DNA of 64,000 bases from Nocardia flavorosea NBRC 108225. Lineage in GTDB: Bacteria > Actinomycetota > Actinomycetes > Mycobacteriales > Mycobacteriaceae. The notes beneath the pieces are model-generated. The model was given only the letters and a program-made list of their open reading frames with translations. It was not told the DNA's origin and ran no database searches. A program made the position numbers and the translations under genes. Positions 32,413-39,785 of the stretch are shown piece by piece. The stretch spans positions 1-64,000 of the forward strand of contig NZ_BDCG01000001.1 in NCBI RefSeq assembly GCF_001613385.1. Direction: 5' to 3'. Position 1 is the first letter of the stretch. Each line of letters starts with the position of its first letter.

Positions 32413-34382
32413 CAGGCACCATCGATACCGGTATCGACGCCACGGCCGATCCGGAAACCCTCCTGCACAACGCGATAGCGGAAGCCGAACCCGCTCCGCT
32501 GCTGATGTCGATGGTGCACGCCACCGGTGATACCGGTCTGCTCGAAGAATTCGGTGCGCGACTGACGCTCGAAGAACCCGGCAACCACTACCGCACCGGT
32601 ATCCGTCCGACCACCCCACCCGGCACCTATCCCGACGATGTCGCCGCCGATATCCGGGCCCGCGCCCGCGAGGTGCTCACGCCCGGGCTCGAACCGGAAC
32701 TCGGTGTTCCTGACGACGAGCTGTTCCGCTGGATGGCCGCCATCTGCACCGCGCAGCGGGTGGACGCCGAATTCGTTCCGATCCTGCTGGAACAGTCGGG
32801 TTTCACGAAGGACCGGCGCCATGTGCCGGTGACCGTCACCCCGCCCGCCGATTTCGAGGTCATCGTGATCGGCGCGGGAATGGTCGGGATCAACGCGGGA
32901 ATCAAGCTGGGCGAGGCCGGTTTCCCGTTCACCATCCTCGAGGAACGCGACGATATCGGCGGCACCTGGCATCGCAACACCTATCCCGGGGCAGCGGTGG
33001 ACACCCCCAGCCACTACTACTCCTACTCGTTCGAACTGAATCCGAACTGGTCGAAGTACTACCCGACCGGTATCGAATACCAGGACTACCTGCTCGATGT
33101 CGTCGAGAAGTACCGGTTACGCGAGCACATCCGGTTCGGCACCCGGGTTCGGTCGGCCACCTGGCTGACCGAAGAGAACCGGTGGGAAGTGGTGACCGAG
33201 GACAGTGCCGGCACGGTGCGCCGGCACCGGGCGCGCGCGGTCGTCACCGCGCTGGGCATGCTCAACGCCGCGAATATCCCCGATGTGCCGGGAATGGACA
33301 GCTTCGCCGGCACGATCACCCACACTGCCGAATGGGATACCGATCTCGACCTGCGCGGTAAACGGGTCGTAGTGCTGGGGACGGGTTGCACCGCGGTGCA
33401 GGTAGTGGCGAATATCGTCGACGAGGTCGAATCCCTGGACGTCGTCGTCCGCAGCCCGCACTGGCTGGTCCCTGAGAAAACCGTCGGCGGCGATGTGCCC
33501 CCGGGGGAGAAATGGGCGATGGCCAACCTGCCCTTCTACGACCGGTGGTTCCGGCTCCGCACGTACTGGTTCGCCTCGGACAACCTCTACGTGCTGCCCC
33601 GCATCGACAAAGAGTGGGCGGCCACGCACCTGTCGGCCTCACCGGCCAACGATATGGTGCTGAACACGGCGCTGGAGTACCTGCAGATGAGCTTCCCGGA
33701 CCGCCCCGACCTGGTCGAGAAACTCACCCCCGATTTCCGTCCGTACTCGAAACGGATCGTGAAGGATCCCGGATTCTTCGCGGCGCTCAACCGGGAGCAT
33801 GTGAGCCTGCACCGGGCCTCCTTCCGGGAGATCACCCCGGACGGTGTCGTCACGACGGACGGGACATTCATCCCCGCCGATGTGATCGTGCTGGCTACCG
33901 GTTTCCGGCTCCAGTTCACCACCGCCATCGATATCACCGGCCGGGACGGCCGCACCCTGGCCGACATCTGGAAGGGCGGTGAGGACCCCCGCGCCTATCG
34001 AGGCGTCCAGGTATCGGGTTTCCCGAACCTGTTCATCACCTCCGGGCCCAACTCGGCCCCGAACCACGGCGCGGGCCACAACATCACCGGTGAGGAACAG
34101 GTCCACTATCTCATCGAATGCCTGCAGTACCTGCTCGAGAACGACCACGCCGCCATGGACGTCGTACAGTCGGCGCAGGACGAGTACAACCGCCGGGTCG
34201 ACGAAGCACTCGACAAGACCGTATGGGTACATCCCGGCGCGGAGACCAACGGGTACTACCGCAACAGTTCGGGCCGGGCTGTCGTGCCGTGTCCGTGGCG
34301 TCTCGTCGACTACTGGACCCTGATGCGGGAACCGCAGCCCGAAGACCTCACATTCCTCCCGACCGGGAGGGCCGCCGAATGA
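32409..34382 (+). CDS. Baeyer-Villiger monooxygenase with N-terminal extension (HAPMO-like)
   Basis: 657 residues from ATG 32409, which overlaps the SDR stop. An N-terminal helical extension of about 150 residues precedes the FAD motif G155-A-G-M-V-G160, as in 4-hydroxyacetophenone monooxygenase and relatives. The fingerprint FAGTITHTAEWD (residues 299-310, FxGxxxHTxxWD) and the NADPH motif VVVLGTGCTAVQ are intact. It is a different subfamily from the monooxygenase at 27926, so the operon probably performs two distinct oxygen insertions, for example side chain and ring D. It overlaps the next gene by four bases. Confidence 0.95.
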   Translation: MTGTIDTGIDATADPETLLHNAIAEAEPAPLLMSMVHATGDTGLLEEFGARLTLEEPGNHYRTGIRPTTPPGTYPDDVAADIRARAREVLTPGLEPELGVPDDELFRWMAAICTAQRVDAEFVPILLEQSGFTKDRRHVPVTVTPPADFEVIVIGAGMVGINAGIKLGEAGFPFTILEERDDIGGTWHRNTYPGAAVDTPSHYYSYSFELNPNWSKYYPTGIEYQDYLLDVVEKYRLREHIRFGTRVRSATWLTEENRWEVVTEDSAGTVRRHRARAVVTALGMLNAANIPDVPGMDSFAGTITHTAEWDTDLDLRGKRVVVLGTGCTAVQVVANIVDEVESLDVVVRSPHWLVPEKTVGGDVPPGEKWAMANLPFYDRWFRLRTYWFASDNLYVLPRIDKEWAATHLSASPANDMVLNTALEYLQMSFPDRPDLVEKLTPDFRPYSKRIVKDPGFFAALNREHVSLHRASFREITPDGVVTTDGTFIPADVIVLATGFRLQFTTAIDITGRDGRTLADIWKGGEDPRAYRGVQVSGFPNLFITSGPNSAPNHGAGHNITGEEQVHYLIECLQYLLENDHAAMDVVQSAQDEYNRRVDEALDKTVWVHPGAETNGYYRNSSGRAVVPCPWRLVDYWTLMREPQPEDLTFLPTGRAAE

Positions 34383-35572
34383 CCACCACCCCCGTCCCCG
34401 ACGTCCTCGCTCCGGCGAGGTTGGGCCCGGTGACCCTGCGGAACCGGATCATCAAGTCGGCGACCTTCGAACACATGGCGCCCGGGGCGCTGGTCAGCGA
34501 TGAACTCATCGATTTCCATCGCCGGCTGGCCGTCGGCGGTGTCGGGCTGACGACCGTCGCGTATTGCGCGGTGGCGCCGGAAGGCCGGACCGAAGCGGAC
34601 CAGCTCTGGATGCGCGACGAGGCCGTCCCTGGATTGCGGCGACTCACCGACGCGGTCCATGAGCACGGCGGCGCTGTTTCCGCGCAGATCGGCCATGCCG
34701 GGCCGGTCGCGAACGGGAAATCGAACGGGCTGCCCGCACTGAGCGCGTCCCGGCGGATCACCCCGCTGGGGCCCCGGATCACGCATGCCGCGACACTGGC
34801 CGATATCGCCAGAATCCGGGAAGCACACGGTACGGCTACCCGGCTCGCTATCGAATCGGGGTTCGACGCGGTCGAAATCCATTTCGGCCACAATTATTTC
34901 GCCAGTTCCTTCCTGAGCCCGCTGCTCAACACGCGCACCGACTCCTACGGTGGTTCGCTGCGCAACCGGGCTCGGCTGGTGCGCGAAACCGCCGCGGAGG
35001 TCCGGGCCGCCGCCGGCGACCGGATCGCGGTCATCGCGAAACTCAATATGGACGACGGGGTCCCCGGCGGTTTCTGGCTCGACGAAGCGATCCAGGTCGC
35101 GCGGTGGCTCGAGGAAGACGGCAGCCTGGATGCCATCGAACTGACCATCGGCAGTTCGCTGCTCAACCCGATGTATTTGTTCAAGGGCGACGCGCCGCTG
35201 GCCGAGTTCGGTGCGGTGATGTCGCCGCTGATGCGGTTCGGGGTGAAGGTGGCCGGGAAGTACTTCCTGCACAGCTACCCGTACGAAGATCTGTTCATGC
35301 TCGACGCGGCCCGCCAGATCCGGGCGAGCGTGGATATGCCGCTGGTCCTACTGGGCGGAATCACCGATAAAGCAGCGATGGACACAGCGATGGCCGAGGG
35401 CTTCGAATACGTGGCCATGGCCCGGGCACTGCTGCGCGAACCCGACCTGATCAACCGGATCAGTGCGGACCACGCGGCGAAATCGCTGTGTATCCACTGC
35501 AACAAGTGCATGCCGACGATTTTCTACGGTACGCACTGCCCGCTGGCCACACCCCGGATGGCGGGGAACTAG
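34379..35572 (+). CDS. Old Yellow Enzyme-family NADH:flavin oxidoreductase with Cys cluster
   Basis: A 397-residue TIM-barrel FMN enzyme. It begins with the typical LAPARLGPVTLRNRIIKSATFE and contains IHFGHNYFASSFLSPLLNTR...YGGSLRNR, the substrate-site region. The C-terminus has C-x2-C-x2-C-x9-C (CIHCNKCMPTIFYGTHC), resembling the [4Fe-4S] site of 2,4-dienoyl-CoA-reductase-type members but with one residue less between the second and third Cys and without the following FAD/NAD domains. It should reduce or dehydrogenate an enone or dienone. The ATG at 34379 overlaps the monooxygenase stop. It is the last of four tightly overlapped genes. Confidence 0.9.
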   Translation: MTTTPVPDVLAPARLGPVTLRNRIIKSATFEHMAPGALVSDELIDFHRRLAVGGVGLTTVAYCAVAPEGRTEADQLWMRDEAVPGLRRLTDAVHEHGGAVSAQIGHAGPVANGKSNGLPALSASRRITPLGPRITHAATLADIARIREAHGTATRLAIESGFDAVEIHFGHNYFASSFLSPLLNTRTDSYGGSLRNRARLVRETAAEVRAAAGDRIAVIAKLNMDDGVPGGFWLDEAIQVARWLEEDGSLDAIELTIGSSLLNPMYLFKGDAPLAEFGAVMSPLMRFGVKVAGKYFLHSYPYEDLFMLDAARQIRASVDMPLVLLGGITDKAAMDTAMAEGFEYVAMARALLREPDLINRISADHAAKSLCIHCNKCMPTIFYGTHCPLATPRMAGN

Positions 35573-35755
35573 CCGGATCTGCCGGGCGCCGGCGCGAACC
35601 GAGACCGGGCGGTTCCGGTCACCGGGAGGACCCGGCTGCGCCGGTGGAGGAGCCGGTACCGTCGCATGTGCCGGCGCCGGGCGCTTCGTCGCCGCGGCCG
35701 GCGGCGCAAACCGGCCCTCACGATCACGCGCGATCCCGCCGGAAAGGGGCAGGTA

Positions 35756-36016
35756 ATGACGATGCGTCCGCTCGCCTGCGAGCGGTGCGGTACCCGGGTA
35801 CTGGTGGAGAAATTCAGTCCCGTCCACACCGCGGTGCAATGGACCTCCGACGCCCGGGAATGCCCGGTGATCTCGTCTCTCCACCTGGGGATCGGCGACC
35901 GCGAACGCGAATGCGAGGCGCTGCATCGCAGTATCGATCGCGCGGTGCGCGAGCACGAACTATCCGAATCGCGGATCGAACCGCCGCGCGGCGAGGCGAT
36001 TCCGCGACTTCATTGA
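35756..36016 (+). CDS. Small Cys-containing protein, possible zinc ribbon
   Basis: 86 residues from ATG 35756 (GGGGCAGG upstream). It begins MTMRPLACERCGTRVLVEKF and has Cys8-x2-Cys11, then further Cys residues near positions 36 and 53 (DARECPVIS, RERECEAL). The VLVEKFSPVHTAVQW segment is distinctive, and from memory related small proteins occur next to actinobacterial monooxygenase genes, usually annotated hypothetical. It could be a zinc-ribbon scaffold or a small electron carrier; four Cys would suffice for one metal centre. It lies in the Baeyer-Villiger operon between the OYE gene (183 bases) and the HsaD-type hydrolase gene (90 bases). Confidence 0.7.
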   Translation: MTMRPLACERCGTRVLVEKFSPVHTAVQWTSDARECPVISSLHLGIGDRERECEALHRSIDRAVREHELSESRIEPPRGEAIPRLH

Positions 36017-36106
36017 GGTGCCGTCCGCGACCGTCCCGGACACGCTGTGCCGCTCACCGGGAGTATGCGCCGACAGACCGCCGCGCCGATGGCAGGCTCG
36101 ATATCC

Positions 36107-36973
36107 ATGAGTACCCCAGTCGATACCCGAACCGTCCCCGAATTGCGTGAACTGCCGACCGAGCGCGGCGTCCTGCGGTACCGCGAGGCCGGGGACGGAC
36201 CGCCCCTGCTCCTGCTGCACGGGTCCGGTCCCGGCGTCACCGGATGGCGCAACTTCGGCGGTAACTTCGCCACATTCGCCGAGCACTACCGGACGCTGGT
36301 CCTGGAATTGCCCGGATTCGGTGTCAGCGACGACTTCGGTGCTGTGCACCCGATGATGTCCGCCCAGCAGGCGGTCACCGCTTTCCTGGACGGACTCGGA
36401 CTCGACCGGGTCCGCATCATCGGCAACTCGATGGGTGGCTTCGTAGCCACCGATTTCGCGCTCGCCGCACCCGACCGGGTCGAACGGCTGGTCACCATCG
36501 GCGGTATCGGCACGCCGGTGCTCAGCCCGCAGCCGGGCGAGGGGATCATCCGGCTCAGCGAGTTCGTCGACAACCCCACCCGGGAGGCGCTCGTGGCGTG
36601 GCTGCGCTCGATGGTGTTCGACCAGGCGCTGGTGACCGAGGAACTGATCGAACAGCGCTGGCAGCAGGCCACCGACCCGGCGACGTTGGAGAATTCGCGC
36701 CGCATGTACAGCAGTGCGGCGCTGGCGCGGATGGCCGCCGCCGCGCGCAGTGTGGACAGCACGCCGAACTGGGCCAAACTGGGCGGGCTCGCGGTACCGA
36801 CCCTCGTCACCTGGGGCCGTGACGACCGGGTCAGCCCGGTCGATATGGCGTTGCTGCCGATGCGCACCCTCCGTAACGGAGAGGTGCACATCTTCCCCAA
36901 CTGCGGCCACTGGGTGATGATCGAGCAGAAGGAAGCCTGGGAAGCTACCGTCCTGGCCTTCCTCCGCCGCTGA
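36107..36973 (+). CDS. hsaD: Meta-cleavage product C-C hydrolase, HsaD/MhpC-type
   Basis: 288 residues from ATG 36107. An upstream in-frame ATG at 36047 would add 20 unsupported residues. Motifs are LLLHGSGPGVTGWRNF (oxyanion loop), GNSMGGF (Ser108 nucleophile), WGRDDRVSP (Asp) and FPNCGHWVMIE (His). The region GEGIIRLSEFVDNPTREALVAWL closely resembles HsaD. It should hydrolyse the C-C bond of the extradiol cleavage product made by the HsaC-type enzyme, giving a dienoic acid and the C/D-ring acid. It is separated from hsaC by an entire operon, an arrangement that differs from the compact hsaACDB order. Confidence 0.88.
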   Translation: MSTPVDTRTVPELRELPTERGVLRYREAGDGPPLLLLHGSGPGVTGWRNFGGNFATFAEHYRTLVLELPGFGVSDDFGAVHPMMSAQQAVTAFLDGLGLDRVRIIGNSMGGFVATDFALAAPDRVERLVTIGGIGTPVLSPQPGEGIIRLSEFVDNPTREALVAWLRSMVFDQALVTEELIEQRWQQATDPATLENSRRMYSSAALARMAAAARSVDSTPNWAKLGGLAVPTLVTWGRDDRVSPVDMALLPMRTLRNGEVHIFPNCGHWVMIEQKEAWEATVLAFLRR

Positions 36974-36994
36974 CGCGGGGACTTCCGCCGCGGG

Positions 36995-37672
36995 TCACGC
37001 AGGCTCCGGCGCCGGGGCGATCACCGGCGCCGGAATCGTGCAGAAGCTATGGCAGATACGGTCTTTGACGATTTGATCCGGGCTTTCCGGATCGAACCAT
37101 TGATCCACCAGGGCCCAGTGCACAGGGTGATTCATATAAGGCCCGAGCAGGCCCTCGACATCGCCGAATTCCTGCTCCCAGACATGGGTCCACTGGGAGG
37201 TACCGGCGGCGCGATCGACGCGGCTGAGCTGCCACGCCTGGATCGCCGGAATGTGGCGGGGCATCTGCAGGGTGGCGTGCTCGAAGCGGGCGATCTCCGC
37301 CGGAGCGGCCGTATCGTCTACGCGTAAGAGCAGAGCGCGGTAGACCGTGGACGGATTCGCATCCTCGCGGCGGCCGGAGCGCCCGTCGCCGGGAGCGGCA
37401 CCCGGGTACTCGACGGAGTCGATATGGTCGATCGCCGGGCAGATCATGGCTTCGCCGATGGTCTCGCGGTGTGACAGCCACTCGGATTTCGACGCGAACC
37501 GGAAATGGGCGAGGAGATCGCCACCGTTGCGTACCCCGGGCAGGGTCCGGGCGACCAGCGGATGCCTCACCCCCACCGCTTCCGCGGCGGCGGTGAGGCG
37601 TTTGACGGTCATCTCCGTGGTCATGGCATCGGCGGGATCGGCCAGGTGCAGCAGGCACGTCACCTTATACAT
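36995..37672 (-). CDS. Double dimeric alpha/beta-barrel (Dabb-like) protein
   Basis: 225 residues starting MYKVTCLLHLADPADAMTTE at ATG 37672. A longer frame from 37690 is less likely because the upstream gene ends inside it. Two successive ferredoxin-like alpha/beta modules are visible: residues about 1-105, and 115-215 with YRALLLRVDD, HIPAIQAWQLSRV and WTHVWEQEFGDVEGLLGPYMNHPVHW. The second half has the spacing of stress-responsive A/B-barrel (Dabb) domains. Its start overlaps the previous gene by eight bases, so both are co-translated. Dabb proteins include cyclases, oxygenases and binding proteins; no catalytic residue can be assigned. Confidence 0.7.
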   Translation of the reverse strand: MYKVTCLLHLADPADAMTTEMTVKRLTAAAEAVGVRHPLVARTLPGVRNGGDLLAHFRFASKSEWLSHRETIGEAMICPAIDHIDSVEYPGAAPGDGRSGRREDANPSTVYRALLLRVDDTAAPAEIARFEHATLQMPRHIPAIQAWQLSRVDRAAGTSQWTHVWEQEFGDVEGLLGPYMNHPVHWALVDQWFDPESPDQIVKDRICHSFCTIPAPVIAPAPEPA

Positions 37673-38012
37673 CGCACAGTCCTTCCACATCCTCGGCGCA
37701 GCTCGCCATGGAACGGGTTCGTTCGACGATCACCGGCGCCATCGATTCCCACCACCGGGCCGGTCCGGGATCGTGCCGGGCCCCGACTGCCGCCGCCCAC
37801 CAGGCTCTGGGGCCCGGTACCGTCCAGGTGGCGGTGACGGTGTTGGTTTCACCGTCGATCCAGGCCGGCGGGCTCACCAGAATCCGATCGAGCGTCAGGC
37901 CCCGTTCGCGCGCCTGCGGCGCATAGCCGCTGAGATACGCGTCGATGAATGCGCGTGCGCTGCCGGGTCTGAGCACGATCCGATCGATGATGTAGATGGT
38001 GCGGTCGTCCAT
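37665..38012 (-). CDS. Single-module alpha/beta-barrel protein
   Basis: 115 residues from ATG 38012, starting MDDRTIYIIDRIVLRPGSAR. The pattern strand, helix (ARAFIDAYLSGYAPQARERG), strand (LTLDRILVSPP), strand (NTVTATWTVPG) and helix fits a ferredoxin-like dimeric barrel subunit of EthD/Dabb type. A C-terminal WWESMAPVIVERTRSMAS helix follows. It ends inside the start of the double-barrel gene. It is divergent from the PadR regulator (93-base gap), which probably controls the pair. Function unknown. Confidence 0.7.
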   Translation of the reverse strand: MDDRTIYIIDRIVLRPGSARAFIDAYLSGYAPQARERGLTLDRILVSPPAWIDGETNTVTATWTVPGPRAWWAAAVGARHDPGPARWWESMAPVIVERTRSMASCAEDVEGLCDV

Positions 38013-38105
38013 GTTCCGAACGTAAGCGCTACCGTCTGGGCCGGTGCCGGCCTCTCCCGGTGGCCGGGAGCCCGCACCACCGGATGCCTTGTAGGCTGCA
38101 CGATC

Positions 38106-38774
38106 ATGGCCGCCGACCCCGATTCCTACCCCAATCTGCCCGCGACCAGCTGGGCTGTCCTGGGCATGTTGTCCTTCGGTGAGGAACTGACCGGCAACGA
38201 CCTGAAGAAATGGGCAGACTGGAGTATCGGCTTCTTCTATTGGAGTCCGTCGGTGAGCCAGGTCTACGGCGCGCTGGAAAAGCTCGAGGATCTCGCGCTG
38301 GTACGGTCCCACGTGGTCGCCGACGAGGGTGTGCGCGGCCGGCGGCTCTACGGGATCACCGATGCCGGCCTGCGCGCGTTGCGGAACTGGTCGCACGGTG
38401 CCGAGGTCGATATGCCGGTGCTCAAACACGGTGTGATGCTTCGCCTTTACATGGGGCATCTGCACGATCCTGACCATTTGAAGGAGATCGTCCGCAGGCA
38501 TATCGAGAACCTGCGTGAGCGGGCCCGGCAGGCGCAGTTGCATGCCGACCACTCCGACCCGGAACCCGGCTGGGTGTTCACCCAGATGAGCCTGCGGTGG
38601 TCGCAAAAGTATTTCGCGGCGGAGATCGAACTGGCCGAAGAGTTGCTCGCCGAAATCGACGACGCGGCCGCCCGGTATCGGGAATCGGCGGTGCGCGACG
38701 AACACGATATGCCGATACCGCGGCAGCCCGGTAGGTGGCGCACGGTCAGCGAGGAGCGCCCCGACGGTTCGTGA
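38106..38774 (+). CDS. PadR-family transcriptional regulator
   Basis: 222 residues with an N-terminal winged helix (LPATSWAVLGMLSFGEELTG, VSQVYGALEKLEDLALV, GRRLYGITDAG, residues about 10-95). A Vir-type helical C-terminal dimerisation domain follows (HIENLRERARQAQLHAD, EIELAEELLAEIDDAAARY). PadR proteins sense phenolic or other small ligands. It is divergent from the two barrel-protein genes and convergent with the IclR gene that follows (20-base gap). The likely targets are its own promoter and the 38012 promoter; I see no clear ATGT-ACAT palindrome in the 93 bases between. Confidence 0.9.
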   Translation: MAADPDSYPNLPATSWAVLGMLSFGEELTGNDLKKWADWSIGFFYWSPSVSQVYGALEKLEDLALVRSHVVADEGVRGRRLYGITDAGLRALRNWSHGAEVDMPVLKHGVMLRLYMGHLHDPDHLKEIVRRHIENLRERARQAQLHADHSDPEPGWVFTQMSLRWSQKYFAAEIELAEELLAEIDDAAARYRESAVRDEHDMPIPRQPGRWRTVSEERPDGS

Positions 38775-38793
38775 CGACCGTGCGCCGGCCGGG

Positions 38794-39573
38794 TCAGCCC
38801 TCGGCGAGGACGCTCGGCGCGGTGGGCAGCGAACGCAATATGTTGCGGCGCTGCAGGGTCGGGGTGACCCGCACGCCGGCGCAGACGCTGCGCCAGATCG
38901 CGTGTGCGGTCAGCTGGACCGGGCTGGTCATCCGGCTGTCGAAGGTCATCTTGACCAGCGGCCCGCAGATGGAGACCGCGGTGGTCGCTTCGCCGAGGGG
39001 ACCGATCGGTGCCGCGATACACCCGAAGCCGGGCACGGCGTTGTTACGCTCGGCGGCGTAGCCGAGATCGCGAATGCGGGTGTCTTCCGGCCTGTTACCG
39101 CCGTTGAAGGCCAGTAGCGCCTTGCCGAGTGCTGTCTGCGCGGCCGGTAGCCGGCCGCCCACCCGGGTCGGCACATGTGCGGCGAGCCGGCCACCGATTT
39201 TGTCGAGATAGACGACATCGTCGCCGTCGAGGACCGCCAGGTGCACGACCAGGCCGGTCGCCCGGTAGAGGTGGTGCAGGTGTTCGCCGGAGGCGGCGTG
39301 GATCCGATCCTGGTGCACCGCCAGCGAACCCAGCTCGACCAACCGGATTCCGAGACTGTAACTGCGGCCTTCCCGCCGCAGCCAGCGCAACCCGACGAGC
39401 CGGTCCAGCATCCGGTGGGCGGAGGAACGGGGCAGTCCGGTGCGCAGGACGACCTCCGCCAATCCGAGACTTTCGCGCCCGTCGAAGGCGTCCAGTACGA
39501 GCGAAATGCGGTCGAGGATGGCGCTGGGGGTCGCGGCCGTACCGGTGTGCATCTCCTGAGGGGTGATCGTCAT
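38794..39573 (-). CDS. IclR-family transcriptional regulator
   Basis: 259 residues from ATG 39573 (GGGAG upstream). The N-terminal winged helix GLAEVVLRTGLPRSSAHRML and the IclR effector domain (TALGKALLAFNGG, NNAVPGFGCIAAPIGPLGE, VKMTFDSRM) are clear. It is divergent from the kstD-type gene at 39786 and flanks a perfect inverted repeat at 39615-39633 that is well placed as its operator. It is a paralogue of the regulator at 22707-23507. Two IclR proteins thus guard two parts of the pathway. Confidence 0.92.
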   Translation of the reverse strand: MTITPQEMHTGTAATPSAILDRISLVLDAFDGRESLGLAEVVLRTGLPRSSAHRMLDRLVGLRWLRREGRSYSLGIRLVELGSLAVHQDRIHAASGEHLHHLYRATGLVVHLAVLDGDDVVYLDKIGGRLAAHVPTRVGGRLPAAQTALGKALLAFNGGNRPEDTRIRDLGYAAERNNAVPGFGCIAAPIGPLGEATTAVSICGPLVKMTFDSRMTSPVQLTAHAIWRSVCAGVRVTPTLQRRNILRSLPTAPSVLAEG

Positions 39574-39614
39574 GCTTGGCTCCCTTGCCTACCTGCGCCA
39601 TCCCCCTGACATGG

Positions 39615-39633
39615 CTATTTCTATTAGAAATAG
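39615..39633. promoter_or_regulatory. Perfect inverted repeat, candidate IclR operator
   Basis: CTATTTC (39615-39621), spacer TATTA, GAAATAG (39627-39633). Outside this core, ATGG (39611-39614) and CCAT (39636-39639) extend the symmetry with an offset of two bases. It is an AT-rich island 42 bases upstream of the IclR start and 153 bases upstream of the kstD-type gene, likely overlapping a promoter. Binding by the adjacent IclR protein is inferred. Confidence 0.6.
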
Positions 39634-39785
39634 TGCCATAGACCCGTCAGTATGTGAAGCAGCTCACGAAGTTGGGAGGTCAGGAGGGGTTCCCGCTCAA
39701 TGGACACGTGGGCTGGTCCACCGGCTCGCGCGGCCTACGTTTATCTCCACTTGTCGTCCCGATCGGAATGTGGAGCCAGGACCAG

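Noticed and set aside
31839-34382. An 847-residue version of the second Baeyer-Villiger enzyme
   Set aside because: The extra N-terminal part is the shadow of the SDR gene; ATG 32409 overlaps the SDR stop as in the rest of the operon.
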